Origin: Rosa chinensis
Taxonomy: Eukaryota; Streptophyta; Magnoliopsida; Rosales; Rosaceae
DNA length: 64,000 nucleotides
Assembly: GCF_002994745.2 (NCBI RefSeq)
Contig: NC_037092.1
Location: forward strand, 21,477,001 to 21,541,000
Direction of reading: 5' to 3'
The notes beneath the pieces are model-generated. The model saw nothing but the letters and a program-made list of their open reading frames with translations, was not told where the DNA came from and did not search any database. This document shows, piece after piece, positions 56,530-64,000 of the stretch; the stretch's first letter is position 1, and every line of letters starts with the position of its first letter. The position numbers and the translations under genes were made by a program.

Positions 56530-57864
56530 ACCGGCGCAAAAGATTTGACCGTGATACGCGACGATGGCTTTAGATCCAGGTGACGACGTCTTGATCTCTA
56601 CCGTCGCGTGCCTATCTTTGGTCTTCTCCGGCAGTCCTCCGTTGCTCCCTGTCGTCCGCCTGCAGAAGAAGGCACCGGCAGTCAGGCGGGTTTAGGTTCA
56701 CGTTTTTGATGTGCAGAGAGAGAGAGAGAGCGAGATAGAGTTGGTGTGCTATTTGTAGTTTTTTAATTTTTTTAGGGTAGAATCGTCTTTTGAATCTGTA
56801 GTTGGGTTAGTGGGAATAGAATTCTGTTGGTGGTGTAAATGGGCTAAAATTAACCCATTTTGGTGCTAGTGGTCATAGACCCTTATAAATTTTAGAAGAA
56901 AGGAGGGGAGAGGAGAGGAGAGAAAAATAAAAAACAAAAAGAGGAAGGGAGGGGCAAAATAGTCATTTTGGACCAAATTGTGTGAGATTTGAAAGTCTGA
57001 GGAGTAACTTGTCGAAATTAGGATAGCAGGGACTGAACTGTCGACGCCCTAAAAGTACAGGGAGTGACCAGTAATTTCCCCTTATTGATATCTAATCTGC
57101 TTTACATAATTTCTTTGAAGATGATCCTTGTCTGCATGGTTTGTCAACATGTTTTTTAATGATTGTTATATTCTAATGCTACTTGTGTTTCTTTTTAAGT
57201 TATGAAAATGCCCATCACATCTTCACGGGGCTTCAAGTTCTTGTTACAAGGAGACCACCTAAAGCTTCTCGAACCATGCCTCCTCTTGATAGCCCTTTAC
57301 CGCGATACCAACCCTATAATGGGCCACTTATTTCTCCCCCCAAAACTGTTAAGTATGTTAGCCCAGATTTACTAGTCAAACAATTTATTTTGATGCTAGC
57401 AATGAAATTTGAAGCACACCCTCGCTCCTCGTATTTGCTATATGTACTTGGAGGCTCGATTCTGCTTTATCTCCTTTCTTTTTTCATACTACCTGATGCA
57501 CCTCCCGATGCTCCTGCTGGTGGACCTCCTGGTGGGCCTCATGGTGGAGCTCCTAGTGGACCTGCTGATGGTCATGCTGATGATGGTCCTCCCAATGAAG
57601 GTAAAAATTCTGTCATTGGCTGTTTCAAACACTCAACTGGACCAACACCCTCTTTCCTCATCTGATTTGAGAAGGATTCCGTTGAGTTCTTAATAGTCAG
57701 ACAAGTAAAACAGAAATAAAATTTCAGATTCACACGTACATATGCAGTCAGTTCATTAATTAGATCATGCCATACATATTATCACTTTTAAGAAGCATCT
57801 GTAAGTAACAATTCAACAAGTATTGCAGTGCAGTGTAAATACTTTATTTCAAGTAAGAAGAAAC

Positions 57865-58585
57865 AGCCAATGACGGAATTTTTACCTCCATTGGGAGGAC
57901 CATCATCAGCATGACCATCAGCAGGTTCACTAGGAGCTCCACCATGAGGCCCACCCAAAGGTCCACCAGGAGGTCCACCAGAAGGAGCATCGGGAGGTGC
58001 ATCGGGTAGTATGAAAAAAGAAAGGAGATAAAGCAGAATCGAGCCTCTAAGTACATATAGCAAATACGAGGAGCGAGGGTGTGCTTCAAATTTCATTGCT
58101 AGCATCAAAATAAATTGTTTGACTAGTAAATCTGGGCTAACATACTTAACAGTTTTGGGGGGAGAAATAAATGGCCCAGTATAGGGTTGCTGTCGCGGTA
58201 AAGGGCTATCAAGAGGAGGCATGGTTCGAGAAGCTTTAGGTGGTCTCCTTGTAACAAGAACTTGAAGCCCCGTGAAGATGTGATGGGCATTTTCATAGCT
58301 TAAAAGAGAAACACAAGCAGCATTAGAATATAACAATCATTAAAAAACATGTTGACAAACCATGCAGACAAGGATCATCTTCAAAGAAATTATGTAAAGC
58401 AGACTAGATATCAATAAACAACACAGCAGCTAACCACTTTGATTCATATAAGATTAAATTGTAATGTATGAGTACTTACAAAAAACGAAAAGCCTTGGAA
58501 TGATCTTCATTGACCTGCGTACGGTGTTCATGATCTTCATTGACCTGTGTACGGTGTTCATGACCCAACGTCTAAAATCTTGTGC
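57865..58585 (-). pseudogene. Inverted duplicate of the membrane-protein 3' exons
   Basis: Reverse complement of 53364-53541 plus 57091-57631, the same gene minus the MULE. Exons on the minus strand: GHEHRTQVNED units (58560-58487) and YENAHHIFTGLQVLVT onward (58301 leftward), including SPPKTVKYVSPDLLVKQF and the hydrophobic helix. Frame is better kept than in the plus copy: six T before the donor and no TAG in the repeat. However, the Trp codon of RFWTLG is TAG here. Upstream it joins the TPR pseudogene within the shared sequence GCACAAGATTTT. Spacer between the arms is about 235 bp (57632-57864). Confidence 0.85.
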
Positions 58586-61390
58586 AAAAAGGCTGTGAAG
58601 ACCAAGCTGGTGCCACTGCACCGCATCATCTGGATCCTCAGCTACTGCCTACTTGGTAGTAGAACAGAAAAATGGAAATATACCTTTGTGAAAAGCTTGT
58701 TGTTTTAATTAGTTATAGTCTCTACTATAACACAGTGTTCACAATATGCTTTTACATAACATATGTGTACCAAATGATATGATATTAGAACAAGTTTACA
58801 TGCTAGGATATACAAGGAGTTCCCTGTCACGTCATCCATTATCAAGGGGGAGCTCCATTTTGTCATATCATGCCAATAGAAGTAAATGACATCTTAATAG
58901 CTCTTTAGTGATTACCTGTTTTAAGCTGTAATCAGTGTGTTCTCAGTCTCTATCAGTGCATTATGTTCAGTGTCAAATGCTGCTGAAATCTCATGTTGGG
59001 CTTTGTGGACCATTGCAAGCCCTGCCCATGCTATGTGAAGTTCAACAGAAACAGTCTCTCCATCTCTTGTAACTGAAGCCATTTCACTTCCTGCCAAGGC
59101 GCTGGGATCTTGATACCGTTCTGCATCCTTGGTTCGGTGTATTGCAACAGCATATCGTGTGGACATACAATTGAGCTCTAACTTGGCCACCTAGTCAATA
59201 TCAATTTTTCCTTGTCTTTTCAACAGTCATTTTGGAAAAAAGAGCATCAAAGTCTAATCCTTCTAATACAAATCAACATGCAACACAAGCATGAGTACTA
59301 AAGTAATGACTATGCCATTTTGCCATTATGAATTGAGTTAGACACAGAGAAGTTATGCATCACTGTTTTCCAGAAACCAAATATAAAAAATTATGGTTGT
59401 AAAAAAATAAAACCCTCCATGAAGAATAAGACACCAAATGGACAACCTCAGTAAAAAAGCAATAAATGAACGAAGCAATGAGCCATGAGCACCTTCTCCA
59501 AGCACTTGCTGGAACTTCTATGATCACCATTCATATAATAGGCACTTGCAAGATTAGCCCATATATGTCCTGCTTTAGGATCTTCATTCAAGGATGTTAA
59601 CAAACATTCCTTTGCAACATTGATAGCAGAAACGTGATCTGCAGAAGCACCTCCACCAGCACCTGAGAATTAACCAAGGGCACGCTATAATGATGCAGGT
59701 TCTTTGACCAGCGCATTATGATGATAAAGCAGCACTCTACAAAAAATTGACTGTTTGGGTCACCATTCTAAAAGCTTAAATAGTATACCGTTAGAAAGCA
59801 ATGGAAGGGTATATGAAACTTGGAACCAAACTCATTAAAACCATACCTGCAACAACCATATCTACATAAAAGAAGGGCAGCATAATTGATCAAGGCGGTG
59901 GGATGATTTTGATCTTTGAGGATCAACTCCTGGAAACAATTTTTTGACAGTTCCAAATATCCACTGAAAATCGCCAAATATCCACTGAAAATAGAACATG
60001 CAACAGTTTCAGGTTAGAGAACTATAGGAGGTCAAAACCTATAAAAGAAACACCATGTTGTTGAAAAGTGGTAATTTCATCCAACATTTAGCATGAGAAT
60101 AACCCTGAGATATGACCGTAACATAATAAGCACACAATACAGACATGCGTGCAGGCAGAAAGATTGTTGCAGTTCCATTGCAGAACATAAAATTAAATAC
60201 TATCCCTCCGCATGATTTTGAAATGTTAGCAATGTTTGAGTTAACCGTTGCTCATACTGGTAATGAGATTCATGCTCAGACACAATAAACACGTGTCTGC
60301 CTACCCACAATTATTGTTTCCCCTGTTTCTTAGTCACTCCAGTAGCCATTGCGAATGTTAAGGAACAAAAAATTCAAAGGATCAAAACACTTGAAAAACA
60401 AAAGGGTGAATCACTATTACCTTTGAAGGTAAGCAATTTCAAGGTTTGCAAGGCAATCATAGTTGGTATGGGCAACTGCTAACAAAGATGACAATACCGA
60501 AATGGCACTCTGAAAATAACGAAGTACATATCAGAAATTTTCAGAAAGCTGAATAAGAAGAAGCAACTATTATCAAGAGTGTCAATATAGACAATGTACC
60601 GGTTTTAAGTAGTATCAAACCAAGAGTATTCCACACAGCTGCTTGTCTTACATCTGACTGCATTGATTCTTTTAATTTCCAAAGTATCTCCCTGAGGTTC
60701 AAGTTCTTTATCCAAACTACCATCCACCGAACTCTCTAGCATAACACACTATACAGTTGACAAAACACATCATCCTTGAGCACAAACAAGTCGAACTTCA
60801 ATCCAAAGCCACATTGTACTATGAAAGACTAATCTACCTGTGCATGATGAATTTGAACCAAATGTAAGCAACTCTGTCCTATCAATGTCAAACTCCGGCG
60901 CAAAATCTCTTCTGCCTTCTCATATGCCAAGACTGCCTAAAACCCAATACTCATAAGAAAACAAAAAAATCATGACACTTTATAAAATCAATTCAAGGAC
61001 TCTCAAGAATCTACCTTTGAAGCCTCTGATACATTAGTCCCAGTATGAAATGGGAATGCGTATTTTTCGGCATCCTCCTCGCAACGTGGATTCCTATAAG
61101 CAATGCCACTAACAGTGTTAAAACCACATTTAAATGCTAAAAGGGAAGCAATACAATCACCATATTGAAGAAGCTCTCTTACAGTTGTGAGACTGTTGAC
61201 TTTTTCTTCATGAGAAGAAGAGACGGGTTGACCAGGCAAGCAGCCATCTCTGTCAGGTCCATAATCCATAGAGCACTCCCCCTTGAAATTTCTGGATCGA
61301 CTTTTTCCCAACTTGGTCAATCTTTTAGCTTCGCCTTCGGCGGTGTCGGAGTCGCTCGGGGGCGGACACTTGGATGGGACGGTGGCGTCG
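58586..61390 (-). pseudogene. Decayed TPR-repeat protein gene (At5g63200-like), 5' part
   Basis: Minus-strand exons at about 61390-61015, 60936-60838, 60736-60600, 60515-60425, 59990-59850, 59667-59497, 59190-58921 and 58650-58586. Readable: VRELLQYGDCIASLLAFK, YAFPFHTGTNVSEASK, AVLAYEKAEEILRRSL, LKESMQSDVRQAAVWNTLG, SAISVLSSLLAVAHTNYDCL, LELSKNCFQELILKDQNHPT, INVAKECLLTSL, AKLELNCMSTRYAVAIHR, AWAGLAMVHKAQHEI, DPDDAVQWHQLGLHSL. This is a tetratricopeptide protein. Damage: no ATG in the frame before an upstream stop (an AAG where ATG is expected, in AAGGCCACCGACGCC), a frameshift at GELEP-like sequence near 60690, and a 2-nt insertion before the expected YSLKQ at about 58930. The 3' half is missing, replaced by the inverted duplicate. 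Confidence 0.85.
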
Positions 61391-62315
61391 GTGGCCTTAG
61401 GGTGGTTAGCTAGTTGTGGGGCTGGGTTCTATCATCATTGTGTACTTGAACAGCCTCTACTTTTGAGGACCTGTAGTGGTAACTTAAGGACTCCGGGTGT
61501 GCTTAATGAGACTTCAAATCCTAGTCTAAATGGTAGATAGTAATGAAGAGAGGAAGATTGCCTCACCCTGTTTGGTTACAAACTCCTCACTACAAGGCTC
61601 GGCGATAGTGGGGTTTAGTACGAGACATGAAAGAAATTGTTTAAAGTTCTTGAGATGTGGGAATAGATATATTGATCAAGTATAAATCTTCCGTATAATA
61701 AAGCTGCTTGAGAAAAAGGCAGTCTATGCTTTATGATTGAGCACATACTGGCATTCTTATATATCTAAGCCTAGTCACCATCTCAAGCAATTTAAGAACG
61801 AAGGGAGGAGTCGTGAAGTTTAGCCCATAACAGATGATTACTGCGAACAATATGGGCTAGCTCACATATTGCTTGAGAAGGCTTCTGCAGAATGCCAAGT
61901 CGAACCGCTTTTCTGGGGGATCTCCTATGAATTCAAAGACAACGTCTTCATTCTAAAGTCTTCATCGACCATGTATCTGGAACCAGAGTTTCAGAGGAGA
62001 AGCAAAAATGTTAACACATTGGATGGCCCAGAAATTTGACGAGTTTGACTAGCTAACATAACTCAGCCGAGCCAAGCATCATTCCAGTAAGTGTGAAATA
62101 TGATCCGATATGATACTGCACATTGCACAATGTAACATCCTGATTAGGAAAGTGGTGGGTAGTAACGTACTGCATTCTTATGAGTACAAACCCTCTTTTG
62201 GTTACTATGCACTTCATTCCAGCGGCTTTGGCAGCTGCAAGGCCTATACTGCTGTCTTCTACTGTTGGAAATTATGGAGATGGATGATGCTTTGAGTAAG
62301 ATTTGTAGGTTGAGG
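61391..62315. other. Spacer without recognised genes
   Basis: No gene, repeat or transposon end recognised in this stretch. Open frames at 61165-61540 and 62110-62295 have no family resemblance and overlap the TPR remnant or random sequence. Confidence 0.4.
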
Positions 62316-62978
62316 TGTGTGGTACACTGCCCTTAAGAGTAGATGTCCGCCCTTCGGAGATTATATCTCGGTGTAGCAAGTGTTGACGGCCTACCCTCCA
62401 GGGTACAACAACCTCGATCCTTGTAGGTGTACACTCACAATACTTGGATCGTATCGAACAACTTGAAAACTTTCTTTTGGTGGAGTAGAATAATTAAAGG
62501 AAACACATGAGAAATTTTAGCTCGGAAAAGAAACAAAGGATTGAGTTTTCTTGTATGTTTCGATTTGGAAAGCTAGGGATTATATATATGGCAGGAATGA
62601 TCAATGCAATGACAATTTATTAATAGCAATTAAGCTATGTAACTCATGTAACCAAAAGGAATATTGTGACACTGATTAGGAAGAATCAAAACGTCTAATT
62701 AGGAATGACATTTATACTCTGTAACTTATATAACAGAAAATATATTTTGACATTGATGAGTAAATCAAAACGGAATAAGGCAAATAAGGAATGAACCACC
62801 ATAATTGCAGATTTTGACCAAATAATGGGATATGAGTAAACTGATGAAATCTTGGTGTCAATCACAATCAATGACTATTACCATCTGCAATTAAAGGTCC
62901 AATGGAGGTTTCAAATATAGCTGGTATTTTGATTCAAATATAGCTGGTATTTTGAAATCTTCTAATTAAATTCCAACA
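62316..62978 (-). mobile_element. LTR of a Ty1/copia retrotransposon
   Basis: On the minus strand the polypurine tract AAATAGTGGGGGA at 62981-62993 is followed by TGTTGGAATTTAATTAG, the usual LTR start. The right boundary (plus) is CA at 62977-62978. The left boundary is estimated at TGTGTGG near 62316. A duplicated 22-bp TTCAAATATAGCTGGTATTTTG unit lies near 62912-62956. Only one LTR is in the window, so no target-site duplication can be checked. Confidence 0.65.
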
Positions 62979-64000
62979 ATCCCCCACTATTTCAAAATAC
63001 CAAAGTTTTAAGGAAAGTGTAAATCTGTAAGATAAGGAATACCAAAAGAAAGTGAGAATCAATGCATCAGAACTGGTGTCTTTTGGACTATGAACCAGCC
63101 ATAGGACAAATTAGTCGTGACCCACGAAACCTTGGTGAAAATAAAATTTTCTATGAACCAAAATTTCTAATTGTGAATCAGTCAACTAACCATCCACATT
63201 AACTCTCAGATCAAGTTATTCGAAGCGGGTTGGCGCGAATAGGCCATGCGCCCTACCTGGATATTCATGAATGCTCTAGAGAGTATGTCTTACTCTCATA
63301 AGAAGCGGCCCCACTTCCACATTCATATAGGTGAATCCATCAAGTGTGTACTGCAAATAAACGCACCACCCAAATGTTTGGGCTATGGAACTCATTAAGA
63401 ATATTTGTTCAACCTTGCACATTGCAGTTCAAGCACTATCTATTTACACCATAGGGAGGGACTATCAATAGTTCATTTGATAGTGCACCACTGAACAACA
63501 AGTGGCTTGTTATTACCCATATGAACCTACTTCATGAGATCATAGGTTGGGTTACCATCACTCTTGATTTTTGTCTATAGGCATAAGCCCCATCCCCCTC
63601 GATGTATCACTCACTAGTTTTCGGCCTAGTGGTTTTGTTAGAGGATCTGCTAAATTCAACTCTGATTTTACATAGTCAATAGATATGACTCCATTCTCAA
63701 GCAATTGCTTCACAATATTATGTCTTAGGCATATATACCTATTTTTCCCATTATATGTTTTATTTTTAGCTCTAGCTATAGCAGCTTAGCTATCACAATG
63801 CATAAACACAGATGAAGTTGGTCTTTTCCATAATGGGATATCTGCCAAGAGGTTTCTAAGCCACTCAGCCTCTGAACTTGCCTTCTCTAAGGCTACAAAC
63901 TCAGATTCCATAGTGGACCGAGTTATCACTGTTTGCTTGGAGGATTTCCAAGACACCGCACCTCCACCAAGAGTAAATACATACCCACTAGTGGATTTTG
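62979..64000 (-). mobile_element. Copia polyprotein RNase H end and 3' leader, truncated by window edge
   Basis: Frame on the minus strand from 64000 to the TGA at 63558: [99 protein letters not shown]. This is the copia RNase H domain with its catalytic Asp/Glu motifs. One internal stop (TAA where CAA is normal) shows it is inactive or decayed. 62979-63557 is the non-coding region between the gene and the LTR. Confidence 0.9.

Larger units (their letters stand above)
55025..56882. mobile_element. Pack-MULE carrying mitochondrial ribosomal protein uS2 fragment, 9-bp TSD
   Basis: Tips GGGATTTTGTCCACTTACC and (inverted) GGGTCTATGACCACTAGCACC are imperfect inverted repeats. The perfect duplication TTATAAATT lies at both sides (55016-55024 and 56883-56891). 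It is inserted in the right arm of the outer MULE. Inside, from the left: AT-rich end, CCGG-rich block, the CAATAGAC minisatellite (55375-55690), and the captured uS2 fragment (minus strand). Related elements without the gene fragment are at 712-1893 and 36893-37190. No transposase. Confidence 0.9.
53542..57081. mobile_element. Foldback MULE-type element in intron, 9-bp TSD, split by a nested element
   Basis: Tips GGGGAAATTATTGGTCACTCC and (inverted) GGGGAAATTACTGGTCACTCC; the terminal repeat extends for about 190 bp. TTATTGATA is duplicated exactly (53533-53541 and 57082-57090). Subterminal sequence has about three forward (53725-54200) and about four inverted (54300-55020) repeats of a 175-bp unit with TTCTAAAATTCATAATTAATTC and TGCGTTCCATATATG. 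They meet at a 33-C run (54208-54240), so most of the element is one large palindrome. Without the nested 1,858-bp element it is about 1.7 kb. No transposase. The empty site is preserved at 58409-58417. Confidence 0.93.
51007..57665 (+). pseudogene. Unrecognised membrane-protein gene, disrupted
   Basis: Exon 1 at 51007-51087 (MGTRGGSDEPIVRTPWGP). Exon 2 at 53273-53470 (NSKTSEPSIPIVDV, then DRTSTRFWTLGHEH). Exon 3 starts at 57200 (YENAHHIFTGLQVLVTRRPP, SPPKTVKYVSPDLLVKQF, FEAHPRSSYLLYVLGGS, a hydrophobic helix LLYLLSFFIL, then a Pro/Gly-rich tail with PPDAPAGGPPGGPHGG). Exon 2 has an in-frame TGA (at VDVLL*) and a TAG (in the first of two 33-bp tandem units). A seventh T before the donor at 53470 puts exon 3 out of frame; the inverted copy has six T and is in frame. 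No family recognised. Intron 1 carries nested transposons and intron 2 carries a MULE. Confidence 0.6.

Noticed and set aside
57409..58089. Met/Leu/Val-rich frames in both arms of the inverted repeat
   Set aside because: They are an alternate frame of the Pro/Gly-rich tail of the membrane-protein exon; the reading that includes YENAHHIF is the conserved one.

Overview
This is nuclear DNA from a flowering plant, most likely a eudicot. Genes have many short GT-AG introns with T-rich acceptors, and the spacers are AT-rich with (TA)n and (CT)n microsatellites and many small DNA transposons. The proteins resemble rosid homologues; Rosaceae is possible, but the sequence alone does not prove it. All exon models were built by eye from splice signals, reading frame and family resemblance.

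Layout, left to right. 0-3 kb is repeats. 3.05-3.92 kb (+) is an intronless receptor-like cytoplasmic kinase homologue that lacks the DFG aspartate. 4.0-4.8 kb (-) is a decayed tau glutathione S-transferase. 5.6-10.5 kb (-) is a ubiquitin-specific protease of the UBP25 type. 12.5-17.7 kb (-) is a sugar-phosphate translocator family protein with a MULE-type MITE in an intron. 19.1-21.6 kb (-) is a caffeoyl-CoA O-methyltransferase-like enzyme, divergent from peroxisomal glycolate oxidase at 23.0-27.1 kb (+). 27.9-28.8 kb (-) is an F-box-associated pseudogene. 30.7-32.9 kb (+) is a GARP/MYB repressor-type gene whose first visible exon is split by an hAT element. 38.7-39.8 kb (-) is TGD1, divergent from ALG1 at 40.8-46.4 kb (+). 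47.0-49.2 kb holds a damaged RING gene and a truncated second copy of the GARP locus.

51-61.4 kb is the most rearranged part. An unrecognised membrane-protein gene is broken by stop codons. One of its introns holds an hAT element with another element inside it. Another intron holds a 1.7 kb foldback MULE, itself split by a 1.86 kb Pack-MULE that carries a fragment of mitochondrial ribosomal protein uS2. The 3' exons of that gene are repeated in inverted orientation next door, without the MULE, so an empty insertion site is preserved. The inverted copy is joined to a decaying TPR-protein gene. 62.3-64 kb is the end of a Ty1/copia retrotransposon, cut by the window edge.

The intact genes are unrelated housekeeping and metabolic functions: ubiquitin recycling, photorespiration, plastid lipid import, N-glycan assembly, sugar-phosphate transport and methylation. 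They do not form a pathway cluster. I see no clearly new biological system. The novelty is in transposon nesting, gene capture, and possible chimeric or rewired genes.
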